Shown here: positions 53,180 to 64,000 of the stretch, one piece after another | Layout: each line of letters starts with the position of its first letter | Position numbering within the stretch: position 1 is the first letter of the stretch | Assembly: GCF_918797505.1 (NCBI RefSeq) | Contig: NC_092793.1 | Coordinates: forward strand, 1,798,001 to 1,862,000 | Direction of reading: 5' to 3' | Length of the DNA: 64,000 bases | From: Bemisia tabaci | Lineage: Eukaryota; Arthropoda; Insecta; Hemiptera; Aleyrodidae | Notes under the pieces: model-generated | Databases searched by the model: none | What the model was told of the DNA's origin: nothing | The model's input: only the letters and a program-made list of their open reading frames with translations | Translations under genes and position numbers: made by a program

Positions 53180-54504
53180 CAGGGTTATCCAAAAGTCACT
53201 GACCACCCCTGTAACTTTTTTCCAAATTGAGATAGAAGTTTGAAACTTTGAGAATGTTCCTCGGTCTAAAGTAGCAACTTTGTGGTCCCCCCAAAATTTT
53301 GGGAGGCGGCCCCCCTTAAGGGGGGCGGGGGCTAACTTTTTTTTTTCAAAAGGCAACCCCCCCTTTGTGATACCTCATTCGAAAGATAATAAAAAGAGAA
53401 AATTTTTGGCGCAAACCGCAGGTCAAAATGTTCATTTTTGACAAAATGGCGGCCGGTCAAAGTTCAAAATGGCGGAAATTTGGCATCTCCGTTGTTTATT
53501 GACGGATTGGTGTGAAACTCGGAATTCTAGGGTTTTTTGAGATGAGAAAAACGATTCTGGCATTGGTTTTCCAGAAAAGTCAGTCTTTTGCAAAATGGCG
53601 GCGGTCAAAATGGCGGCCTAGAGCGGGAAGTGGATATTTAGGCTGCATATCGTTGGATTTGCATGAAACTTGGTATCCGCGGGTATTTCAGCACGAGAAG
53701 AACGAATCTTTCATTGGATATCTGAAATTCTGACAAATTCCAAAATGGCGGCGGAAAAATTGTGGGAAATCAGTTTTACGGCTGTTTACCGATGGATTTG
53801 CATGAAATTCGATATCCTGGCGGTTTTTGGCTGGATTAAAAGGAACCTTTCATTAGATTCTTGAAATATCAAATAATTTCATGCTAATCCATCGGTAAAG
53901 GGCCGTAAAACTGATTTCCCGCAATGTTTCCGCCGCCATTTTGGAATTTGTCATAATTTCAGATATCCAATGAATGATTCGTTCTTCTCGTGCCGAAATA
54001 CCCCCGGATACCAAGTTTCATGCAAATCCAATGATATGCAGCCTAAATATCCACTTCCCGCTCTAGGCCGCCATTTTGACCGCCGCCATTTTGCAAAAGA
54101 CTGACTTTTCTGGAAAACCAATGCCAGAATCGTTTTTCTCATCTCAAAAAACCCTAGAATTCCGAGTTTCACACCAATCCGTCAATAAACAACGGAGATG
54201 CCAAATTTCCGACATTTTGAACTTTGACCGGCCGCCATTTTGTCAAAAATGAACATTTTGACCTGCGGTTTGCGCCAAAAATTTTCTTTTTTTATTATCT
54301 TTCGAATGAGGTATCACAAAGGGGGGGTTATCATTTGAAAAAAAAAAATTAGCCCCCGCCCCCCTCAAGGGGGGCCGCCCCCCAAAATTTTGGGGGGACC
54401 AAAAAGTTGCTACTTTAGACCGAGGAACATTCCCAAAGTTTCAAACTTCTATCTCAATTTGGAAAAAAGTTACAGGGGTGGTCAGTGACTTTTGGATAAC
54501 CCTG
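53180..54504. mobile_element. TA-flanked near-perfect palindrome (1,325 bp)
   Basis: Arms 53180-53809 and 53875-54504 (630 bp each) pair without net offset around a 65-bp loop. Ends read CAGGGTTATCCAAAAGTCAC; TA flanks at 53178-53179 and 54505-54506. The arms hold repeated CAAAATGGCGGC strings. The identical sense and antisense 73-codon readings are arm artefacts. Non-autonomous, likely Tc1/mariner-type or foldback. The near-perfect arms could fold into a long hairpin if transcribed. Confidence 0.85.
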
Positions 54505-54589
54505 TATAACTTAACAATGTGTGATTAGATTCAAATATCTTAATCTCTTATAATATGAACTCCTGTGTAATGTTATCCGACTTACCCGG

Positions 54590-55372
54590 CGACCCTCGGA
54601 ACCTTGGCCCCCGTCCCGCCTCCCCGGTGCAGCAGATCTTGAGATCTCCCCGGCCTTGAGGTTCGGTCAGCAGATCCCTCACGGGGTTTCCCATTCCCAC
54701 CCCCCACCCTCCGTGGGTTTGCTGCGGGCCCTGGAGGTGGTTCCGTTCTTCGCCCGTCCCTCGGCCGGGCGCGGGTGTTTCCGGTCGCGCTTCGGCACGG
54801 GGTTGCGTCCCGGCGTCCGGCGCCTCGTCGTCCCCCCGGCCGTTTCGATTTTTGCGCCTCCGGGGGGCGCGGTGCCCCTCATGGGGCCGATGTTTCGTTG
54901 GCCGATTCCTTGTAACGGTCGCTTCGAACCTCCTTGTTCGTCCCCCGGTCTCGGTGCTCTGTCGGCGGACCGGTTCTACGGTGCCGACGTCCGATAAGGT
55001 CGGATATCAGATTCCGGCGATCCGGGGGGCACTCACTGGCGCCCCTCGAACGTTTCCGGTAAACCCGTGGCTGCCCCCTCCCCGTCGGTCGATCGGGACC
55101 GTGTTTGTGCCGTGCGGTCCCTTCCTTCGTTGCAAGTTCGGCGGCGCGAAAGTTTGGCAGGCTTCGGCATCGGGGGCGCAGCGGGAGAGCCCCCCTAGGG
55201 CGCCGGGGCCACCCCGATTTCTGCGACGACGGCTGGAGCGCGGTCAACCGGTTGTTGGAGACGGATTGTCCGTTTTTTTGGCTACCGTCTCGAGTGTTCA
55301 AGTGTTGCGGTGTCGCCTGAGCTTTCACGGCCGTCGGAGAGTTCGGTGCGTGTACTTCGTCGATTAAAGGTA
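54590..55372. other. CpG-rich GC block, unresolved identity
   Basis: A sharply GC-rich, CpG-rich block in AT-rich surroundings, with edges near 54590 and 55372. Reading frames are long on both strands because of composition, without family features. It ends CGATTAAAGGTAAAT, which would suit a splice donor, so it may be a CpG island with a non-coding first exon. A ribosomal spacer fragment is another option. I cannot decide from sequence alone. Confidence 0.5.
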
Positions 55373-58300
55373 AATTTCGCAACTACGTACTTATTTTTCT
55401 TTGTCATTTTATTTTTCCGTCATTCATCTGAAATTTTGGATAGGAGTTTTTTTTTACTTTACTTTACACCTTGACAAACCCCATAAATCTTTCCCCTTTT
55501 GGTAGATAACGCAACTATATGGCATTTTTAAGCCAGTAGGTACCCTCATCTCACAATCTTCTAATCTAGAACTTCTTCCACCATTGTTTCAATACTTCTT
55601 AGCATTGGGTAGTTTTGTAATTTGAGTGGTAGAAAATAGCAGAAAACGAGCAGTGAACTCCAACACGATGTGTTGATAAGGCGCGTCGTTGACTCGGATG
55701 TATCAACCTCCTTAGTTTTCATTTACAGGATTGTCATGTAGGCAAGTTGCAAATGAAGGGAATTCACGATCCAACACTATGAGGTCAACCACGCAACTCG
55801 ACAAGACCGTCTATTGCGAACTTAGAAACCCATTCAAACGAGTTTTAGTTTTTGGATCTGCCTCAAGCAAAAACTCATCAGATTCTTAGAAAAACAGTGC
55901 GGTTACTGAATAATTTAAGCCAAAATAAGAAAAATTCTGTTGAACTCCCGGAAAATGAAGTCATTTTAAAGATATTTTGGGGCTTAAGTAGTCAAATCTG
56001 TGGTGGTAAATCTCGTTGTATTATTGAAAAGATAAAAAGATGTTGACTCGATATAAATGCAAATGCATTAAACACGTCTTGATTTTACTATTTACGGAAT
56101 TTTTACGTGCAAAGAAGATCAGCCATGAAGTTCATTTGTGAATTGAAAGTAAGAAATCTACATCCCAAAAATCCCCCGATTTGCCAAAAGAAATTGCAGA
56201 AACTCGATGTATCAAGTTGATGTATCCACTCGTTGACCTTACAGAGCAATTTCATGAGTGCAAATATGAAAATCAATACACTTTAATAATTTTGTTTCAC
56301 TTATTTTTTCGTGAAATTAATTAATAATTTCAATCCCAAAAAACCATTAATTTTTCGTATAAAATGGAAAAAATCGAAAAATGTCAACTCCCCGACGTGC
56401 AAATTCTATTCAACATGTAAAAATAAATACGTATTGATATCCTAAACAGAGAACATATGTGAACACAGTTAAGAGCCCGCGGCAACATCCCTTCAACAAG
56501 AAAAGGGCAGAAATTGGATGAGATTTTCGCTCCTTTGCACCTCTCCCCTCGGAACTCGGAAACAGTTCTTGTACTCATCTTAAAATTTTTCTCAGAGCTT
56601 CGGATATTTATAAGATTCCATTGAAACCCCAGTTTAATGGCCGAATCGGCTGTCCAAAAAGCAGGCAATTTTTTCTAGCGAAATCAACATGCGTTTACAG
56701 TCGTCATCATTCCTACTTCCCGACGCCTTGACTGTGGTTAAGTATTCCAATTAACATGTAATTATTGTGCAATCAGAGTTTTTTTCTGGGTTTATATGTT
56801 TCGTACGTGCGAAACACGTAAGGCTCGCTAGTCTTAATACATGTAAAAAAAAAACAAAGACAATAAAGAATCAGATGACTTGGTCAGGTGAAAAATGCAA
56901 GTAGGTAAAGAAGCACGATGAAAGATGGAATTTAAGAATTAAATGATGGCAACGGGTCATTTGTGCGAAAAAAGAGAGGTGGATTCTATTCTAATAATAT
57001 ATTCGATAATCAAAATAAAAAATCACATGATAAAAAACCAAGGTCACAAAGGAAACCAAGAATTGGGAATGAAAAAATAAAACTGTTTTGTGGAAAACGG
57101 CGTAAGTAGGGCTCTTAAATTAATGATCGATTTACATAAACGGTAAGTGCGATTGAATCCAAATTCGAACTTAACGTTTATTTGATCTAGAGGGACAATA
57201 TTGCAAAATTTGAATGAGTTGAAGCGATATTATCAAAAGTCATCGTGAACGAAAGGAATGTGCCGGCGGCGAGCAGGTAACTATTAAAATGGGGATTATA
57301 GTGGGGATAATTATGTATGATTTATCATCTGCGGCTCCCACGTAGGGAGATATTGTGGAACGCGATGAGCCCAGATTTCTAAAACCTGAGACGCGCGTTG
57401 TAAACTCACTTATTTCATTGTGCTTTCGTGAACCTCACACAATTATTGTCATCTTAGTGGTAAACTCCATTGTATGACAAGTATTTTCGCTTTTGCTGAT
57501 CCCAAAAATGCCGATTTATAGCAACAGGGAGTGAGATCAAAGTTGCCCAAAACATAAGCCTTAAAAAAATGTATTTTATAGAATATTGTAGTCTGGGAAG
57601 GTGTCATTACGGTTCGTTGTGCTGTTTTCTTTGTTATTTTTAGAAAGCATATATCCTAGAGATACTACATACCGTAGTGCAAATGGTACAAACTGTTACA
57701 ACCATATTTGTTAGATGCTTTTTTGAGGTGACCTCCAATTTTTGCGAAAATCAGATACCTACTCGTATATAGAGGTTCTAAGGAACCACATTGCACAGTA
57801 AAGCGGCCAATGCAATTTTCATTACAAATTCATGCTCCAAGGGTTTTTAAAGTTTCTGATGGCATTGCTTGCTCTTTTGATACTTCAGGGTGGAATGAGG
57901 GGGAGGGGGTTGCTGGCCAAAATCTGATGGTCAAAAAACGGTCTACAATTTTCTTGAGCCCAGTTAGTAATGATGATCGTTTACATTGATCTTTTACATT
58001 CGCTCACGCATTCAGCCCGAATAGAACTGGTTTTAAACCAATTCGGCAATGAATATGAAAATTCTACCATCAAACGGCACCCAAGTTTAGAGTAAGGTAA
58101 CCCTGACTGACACCAATGTAACAGGCAGCGTTGTAACATCCTGTTGATTTGGCAGTATTATGCTACCCTACTGAGGTGCTATACACTGTGGGGGGAGGGG
58201 CACAAAGGGGAGTTTTGAGAGTAAAGCCTCAACCTAATCTCAAAATCAAACGAAAACATTTTTAACGCGTAACTGTTTTAGGCCTGGGGTGAATTTCGTA

Positions 58301-59099
58301 ATCGAGAATATCGGTTTTTAGTCGTTTATTGACCTGCTGAACACATCCTTAAAAATTTCATGAAACTTCACGCGAATGAATTTCATGAAAATTTTCACCT
58401 CTATGAGAGGTTCTGGATATTCTACGCTCGCCATCTTCACTGAATTATCATCACTGCAGCACTGCACTGAAATCAGCCGCAAATTGTAAGCACCTCATAG
58501 AATAGTTGGTAGAGCGCGCTAAAGTGGGGAACTCTACAGCCTGTAGAAATGGACCCCAAAATACCCTCAGTGACCCACTCAACAGCTATTGAGGGCTCGG
58601 CTCAGCAATATTGTCTGTAGTCAGTGCCATTTGACCAACAGTACTTCCGAGCTTAGCCCTAGGGTGTAGGTCTGTAAGCCGTTTATCAGTGGATAAGGTG
58701 CGTGGCCATGGACCACTATCAAGATCACTTCCCGCTTGTAAACAAGACAAATGAACAATAAAAACGAATCGGCAACTTCCGGTACCTATTTACCAGCGAC
58801 CATTGATGGGGCCTGCGGCCTGAAGTTAAAGTTTTCTCGTTTCCGGTGACTAAGAAAGTGCTCCCAGACGGGGAAGATTTGAAAAAGGGTATTCCAAACC
58901 ATGCAAATTGCGCACTGAGGCGTATATTTCAGACATTTTGATTAAGACCATCGTGATTTTTGTGGCAGGTTCCTTTCATTAAGTCTATTCACGCCGACGC
59001 CGTATCTCTACTAGAAACGGACCCGTTTTAAAACTTAACACTTGTTTTCTATTCTACTTTCGAATTCTTCATCTATTGATACCATATATTGGTATTTCA
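55373..59099. other. gene-free interval
   Basis: 3.7 kb without a gene, RNA or clear repeat that I can support. The sequence is AT-rich and looks like ordinary intergenic or intronic DNA. Confidence 0.45.
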
Positions 59100-59101
59100 T
59101 A

Positions 59102-60913
59102 CAGGGTTATTCAAAAGTTACGCACCACTGGCCATAACTTTAGTTCTAATTATGATATCGATTTGCGGTTTGTGGCGTCCTTCCTCATATCGAGGGGGAA
59201 ACTTTTTGAGGTACTTTTCAGTTCTTCATCCCCCCAGGGGGAGGGGGGGCGGGGGGCAACTCAAAAATTTCAAATGGCAACCCCCATCATGTGATACATC
59301 GTTAGAAAGAGCATAAAAAAAGAAAATTTTTGGCGCAAACCGGAAGTCGATCTGACCCCCCTGTCAAAAGTTAGGGGGGTCCAAAGGTTATTTAGGGGGT
59401 CCGTACCTTCATTTTTTAGAGTAGCTTCGGCGGCTCTTGGACATACCGTTTCTCTTTTCAAAGAGTCCTCGAATACTCCAAGTCTGATACCGAAGTCTTC
59501 ATATTGCCCCCGGGCCACCACAGCCCCCCCGTAGGGGGGGGATGGGCCTGTTACAATGAAACATTGCATTAAAATGCGAAAAGTCACAGAAGAGCTTCAA
59601 ACTTAGCATCAAATCCGAGTGGAACTTCTTGCCGATGTTAACGCAAACGCAGCCTGCGACTTTAAAGTGAGTTTTCAAAACTCTTAGCCCCCTGCCCCCC
59701 CTGATTTTTGGTTGCAGAGCGGGTAAAAACCGGGAAATTCACTACAAATAATGCCCGAAACTAATGTCCAACTTGAGGAGGACCCTTGAAACGTTGCGAT
59801 CAGTCGGAGCATTGGAATACAAGGACTGCCACCCCCTTAAAGTACGGAAATATCCAAAACACCCCCGCTGCCCCCCTCATTTTTCGTTGCGGAGCGGGTA
59901 AAAACCGGGAAAATCGCCAGAAATGATGCCCGAAACCACTGTAGAACTTGACGAGAACCCTTGAAACGTTGCGCTCAGTCGGAGAACTGCAACACAGGAA
60001 CTGCCGCCCACTTTAAGGACGGAAACATCCATAAAACCCCCGCTGCCCCCCTCTTTTTTCGTTGCAGAGCTGGTAAGAACCGGTCCATCATTTCTGGCGA
60101 TTTTCTCGGTTTTTACCCGCTCTGCAACGAAAAATGAGGGGGGTAGCGGGGGTGTTTTGGATATTTCCGTACTTTAAGGGGGTGGCAGTCCTTGTATTCC
60201 AATGCTCCGACTGATCGCAACGTTTCAAGGGTCCTCCTCAAGTTGGACATTAGTTTCGGGCATTATTTGTAGTGAATTTCCCGGTTTTTACCCGCTCTGC
60301 AACCAAAAATCAGGGGGGGCAGGGGGCTAAGAGTTTTGAAAACTCACTTTAAAGTCGCAGGCTGCGTTTGCGTTAACATCGGCAAGAAGTTCCACTCGGA
60401 TTTGATGCTAAGTTTGAAGCTCTTCTGTGACTTTTCGCATTTTAATGCAATGTTTCATTGTAACAGGCCCATCCCCCCCCCTACGGGGGGGCTGTGGTGG
60501 CCCGGGGGCAATATGAAGACTTCGGTATCAGACTTGGAGTATTCGAGGACTCTTTGAAAAGAGAAACGGTATGTCCAAGAGCCGCCGAAGCTACTCTAAA
60601 AAATGAAGGTACGGACCCCCTAAATAACCTTTGGACCCCCCTAACTTTTGACAGGGGGGTCAGATCGACTTCCGGTTTGCGCCAAAAATTTTCTTTTTTT
60701 ATGCTCTTTCTAACGATGTATCACATGATGGGGGTTGCCATTTGAAATTTTTGAGTTGCCCCCCGCCCCCCCTCCCCCTGGGGGGGTGAAGAACTGAAAA
60801 GTACCTCAAAAAGTTTCCCCCTCGATATGAGGAAGGACGCCACAAACCGCAAATCGATATCATAATTAGAACTAAAGTTATGGCCAGTGGTGCGTAACTT
60901 TTGAATAACCCTG
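59102..60913. mobile_element. TA-flanked palindrome (1,812 bp) with tandem units
   Basis: Ends CAGGGTTATTCAAAAGTTAC; TA at 59100-59101 and 60914-60915. The arms are about 827 bp, symmetric about 60007.5, with almost no mismatch. Each arm carries a block with CGTTGC.GAGCGGGTAAAAACCGG and GAAACGTTGCG.TCAGTCGGAG. A diverged tandem copy of it (about 175-bp period) fills the loop (about 59930-60085). The matching sense and antisense readings at 59270-59587 and 60494-60745 are arm artefacts. Confidence 0.85.
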
Positions 60914-60938
60914 TATATTGGTGGTTATGCCTCATGTT

Positions 60939-61360
60939 CAGGGGCGTAGCTAGGAAATTTCTCTGGAGGGGGGGGGGCATGGGACCACCTCTGTGGTGAA
61001 GAGAGGGGGGGGTTGAGGAATGGAGGATCTCAAGCTTAAGAGGTAGCGCCCCCTCCCCCCGCCACCGGATTTGTTTGTGAATTAAACGTCTTTAGAGTGT
61101 GAAATAAACATGTTTTTCATTACATTTCATTTATGTAGACTACTGAGAGGGATAATTTGGGTCAGAAAGTAATAGCACAGACTTCATAATCAAGTTGGTT
61201 CTTTATCTTTAGACTTTGTTCACTGGAAAAAAACAACAGTCACGTATGAATGTAGCCTAAAGAAGAAAGCATGTTGTCCGAGTTTGTGTCTATGTTTTTC
61301 TGGGGGGGGGGGGCACGAGATTTCGGGGGGGGGGTAGAACCCCCCCTAGCTACGCCTATG
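60939..61360. mobile_element. hAT MITE (GGCGTAGCTAGG ends)
   Basis: Ends CAGGGGCGTAGCTAGG and, inverted, CATAGGCGTAGCTAGG. The 8-bp CTCATGTT at 60931-60938 is repeated at 61361-61368. It is 422 bp, with poly-G tracts inside, and non-coding. Confidence 0.85.
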
Positions 61361-61368
61361 CTCATGTT

Positions 61369-62062
61369 ATGATTAAGCTGTAAGGACGAAGTGATTATTA
61401 GCACGCAAAATGGGAGCCGTGCATGAGCCTGAGATTCGTTGGGAGTGATGCAATAAAAGCTGAATATGCATGGGGGACATGTCATGGTGAATGAACTTGT
61501 GAATGCAGCTTCAGCTCCCGCTCGCTTTCGCTCTCGAGTGGCATTTAGGTATATCATAAAAAATAAAGATGCGACACGACGCGACGGCGGCTGTGGCGGT
61601 CACTCATCGCGTATTCGATTAACAAGTTCTGCTTCTGTTGACCGATGTGCGTTTTTCCCTTGCCCGGAGCCGGACTCACTCGACGTTATCCTTGTTCCTG
61701 GCCAGCCTTGCGCCGAATTGTGAGCTCTGAGGTACACAACCAACGGCACATGCGGAATTTATCAGCTTGCGTTTCTCTCCAATCAGACGTCGGCGGTTAA
61801 CTCTTAAAATGACAGAAATGAAAGAAGAACCTTGTTTGGAAAAATACCTCGCAATCGATACCGAAATCAAAAACTCCTTTTTTTGGTTGAAAATTCAAAA
61901 TCTGCCATGACCTCTGACATGAACGTTGCAGTACATAGCACACCAGTTCAACCACGCCAGAAACCTTGATGAATGACCTTTAGGGTGTTCAATTTATCAT
62001 CTGAACTGCCCTTAGGCGCGGGAAAGTTGAGAAAGCGTTTTTCAATCCAGGCAAATTGCGCA
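61369..62062. other. gene-free interval
   Basis: No supported gene or clear repeat. Confidence 0.4.
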
Positions 62063-62070
62063 CTAAGGAG

Positions 62071-62503
62071 CAGGCCCGCCACATCCCATCTCGGGCCCTG
62101 GTACTAGTTTTAAGGTCCGGGCCCCATGACTGCCACCAACAACCCCCCCCCCCCCCCCCCGGTACCGCCAGAAAAATCAGTCGACTTAATGTCCAGAATA
62201 GAGACTCTTAGCATCAGACGACGGAAGAAAATGAAACGCAGTAATTGAAAATATCATTGTACGCTTAAAATCTTGAAAATAGATAGAAATCTTCAAAAAA
62301 GTAAGAGGAATTTTACAGTGCCCAAGCATGTTTTTGAAAACTCGTTCACCTTTTGCTAAATTTTTAGGGCGAATTTTCACTTTTCCTTACGAGAGAAGGG
62401 TTACATGAGAATTTTAAGTGATGAGCCACAGGCGGCACGGGCCCCTCCGGGGTTCGGGCCCCGGTACCAGGGACCCAGTATCCCCACCCTTGTGGCGGGC
62501 CTG
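62071..62503. mobile_element. hAT MITE (CAGGCCCGCCACA family), copy 2
   Basis: Ends CAGGCCCGCCACA...TGTGGCGGGCCTG with CTAAGGAG at 62063-62070 and 62504-62511. It is 433 bp with a poly-C tract, related to the 663-bp copy at 7903-8565 but in the opposite orientation. Shared internal strings include TAGCATC.GACGACGGAAGAAAA and its partner near 8170. Confidence 0.88.
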
Positions 62504-62959
62504 CTAAGGAGTGGATTGCAGACTTTTCGATATAACTATCGCCATCCTCAAGACATGTAACGTCAAATAGTATCCACACGGCCGTATCTCTAGCGTGTAA
62601 CAGACCCATCTAGATATAGAGGAAGTAAAGGGGGGGGGGGAGAGTGTGGAGTTACGGATGCTACGGCATGCACGGAGGAGATTTCAGCGATGCGGGACGG
62701 CAGGGAAGATCGGTGGTCGGCCGGTCAGCTGGTCACTGCTCCAGTGCTCCTATCCGACTAACAATAAGAGGGCGCCTCAGCGTGAGCGCGTGACATTGGT
62801 CTCAGCAGAGAAAGTGCGCATCCTCAAGGTCGTGCTGAGGCCGTTCCTTCATCCTTCCACTTCCCGCCCGCAATCCCTCGTACCCCCAACCTGACTCCGA
62901 AGCCCCCTTCCCTATTTGTGATCCCCCCCGAACTGGAGCTCGGTAGCCCCCCTCCGACC

Positions 62960-63150
62960 GACGTCTCCCGTCGTATATAAACTCGGTCCATCGGCCGCAC
63001 CGAAGATTACGTACGTGAAAAGTCTCAATCGTTCCGCTCGATCCGCCTCCCGTTTTTTGTTTGTTTTCCACCTCCGGATGCCGTGTTCGTTTACTCTGTG
63101 TTTGTTCCTTTAAACGGATACCTTTTACGTAGCGAATTCAATGTAAGTAC
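62960..63150 (+). promoter_or_regulatory. candidate host core promoter and first exon
   Basis: TATATAAA at 62974-62981 in a GC-rich context, then about 165 bp of exon-like sequence ending in a strong splice donor, AAT|GTAAGTA (GT at 63143). The expected transcription start is near 63005. No ATG-initiated conserved frame is visible, so it would be a 5' UTR exon. Inference from signals only. Confidence 0.4.
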
Positions 63151-63284
63151 ACTTACAATTGTATCTTCACTTTACCACACGGTTTTTGTACGTCCCTCGC
63201 GTCTCTGTGGTTCATTAAAAAAGTATGGTTTACGGTACATCGATATGAGTATGGTAACCGCCAACAGGCTCCATGGTAGCGAAT

Positions 63285-63412
63285 ACTGTAACAACTCTAA
63301 TCACATTCATCAAAGTATGGTAACACTCTTTAGATGTCTGGTGGGGCCTACTGTAACAACTCTAATCACATTCATCAAAGTATGGTAACACTCTTTAGAT
63401 GTCTGGTGGCCT
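63285..63412. repeat. two 65-bp tandem repeats
   Basis: ACTGTAACAACTCTAATCAC... starts at 63285 and at 63350, both continuing through CAAAGTATGGTAACACTC and TTTAGATGTCTGGTGG. The two copies are nearly identical. Confidence 0.85.
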
Positions 63413-64000
63413 TTACCCTCCATTGTCACTGAGTCAAAAATCAGGTTTAGCATCACTCATGTTAGAGTCAGTCATACTACTTGTGAAATGAGCAATACCC
63501 CCCCCCCCCCCCCTCGGTATTGAGGCTCTCCTTACGTTAAACCACACTTTCATGGATTTTTGCCCCAAATGTTAAAATTTTGAAATTTTTCAGTTTCGTT
63601 TCCCATCTTGAAAGGCCTAAAGTCTATCTATCGTATGCCGGACAGTGCTGTCCATCGATTCGGCGAGCTGTCCGAGAGTTTTTTTTTCAAAATGAAATGC
63701 ATTGTAAGGGTCCAGTTTCGGCTTACTCGAGAATTGGAGAATGAAAAATAAAGGTTTCGATTATTTAAGGAATTAAGCGCTACCTATCTGTGGAGATTGC
63801 AACAACACAGTCCAAATCGATGGAGGCATGGCCGTGCTCCGAAAATCCGTGCTCTGCAGCGTCTCCACAGTCTTTGATAAGACCTACCGTTGGCTATCAG
63901 ACGGCCGCTGAGCCTTGCGGGAATACAGAGGATACACAATGTGTCAACAGTACGAAGTTTAGGAGCACGGTCTAACTTCGGGGTGCACGACGGCAGGGTT
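63413..64000. other. gene-free end of window
   Basis: A poly-C tract near 63498-63512; no supported gene. Confidence 0.4.

Noticed and set aside
53512..54172. Two identical 73-codon ORFs on opposite strands
   Set aside because: They are mirror readings of the two arms of one palindrome; no protein features.
54656..55382. Long ORFs on both strands of the GC block
   Set aside because: Composition-driven; arginine/proline-rich readings without family features.
59270..60745. Paired ORFs of 83-105 codons
   Set aside because: Arms of the 59.1-60.9 kb palindrome.

Overview
The window looks like nuclear DNA of an arthropod, most likely an insect. It is intron/intergenic-like and AT-rich, packed with non-autonomous DNA transposons, palindromic elements and long poly-G/poly-C runs, and I recognise no complete host protein-coding gene. 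A hemipteran such as a whitefly is a guess from overall texture; the sequence alone does not fix the species.

The centrepiece is a 21.8-kb Polinton/Maverick-type element (adintovirus-like endogenous virus) at 28204-50039. Its ends are exact: terminal inverted repeats beginning AGTAGGGAGAAAATG and a 6-bp target duplication CCAGTA on both sides. It carries the family's hallmark genes: an RVE integrase with chromodomain, a packaging ATPase, a PLA2-domain/basic core protein, an adenain-like cysteine protease, a penton-like minor capsid protein, a double-jelly-roll-type major capsid protein and a protein-primed family B DNA polymerase. It also carries several little-known accessory genes: two tandem paralogs, a 345-aa acidic protein, small proteins, and a probable type I membrane protein. 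Genes lie in four blocks: minus (integrase to ATPase, 29.05-37.76 kb), plus (core/protease/capsid, 37.84-41.14 kb), minus (small proteins and polymerase, 41.27-47.08 kb), plus (two small genes, 47.99-48.76 kb). An 11-bp motif GTATAAATAGT recurs in front of four genes.

The copy is a relic. A 5.3-kb hAT-like element with 8-bp target duplication splits the integrase, and a 601-bp MITE with 8-bp target duplication splits the polymerase. The ATPase and the polymerase N-terminus are frameshifted. In-frame stops break the major capsid gene and a roughly 195-codon gene. The protease, penton, PLA2, acidic and membrane-protein genes remain open.

Left flank (1-28.2 kb): a 9-bp-TSD Mutator-like MITE; a large palindromic element containing a hAT-like element, a frameshifted mariner-type transposase and another MITE; a hAT MITE; several long inverted repeats (11.4-12.3 and 12.75-14.08 kb); diverged 165-195-bp direct repeats; and smaller palindromes. 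Right flank (50.04-64 kb): a foldback element abutting the insertion site, two TA-flanked palindromes with near-perfect arms (53.18-54.50 and 59.10-60.91 kb), a CpG-rich block (54.6-55.4 kb), two hAT MITEs, and a candidate host core promoter plus first exon near 62.97-63.14 kb.
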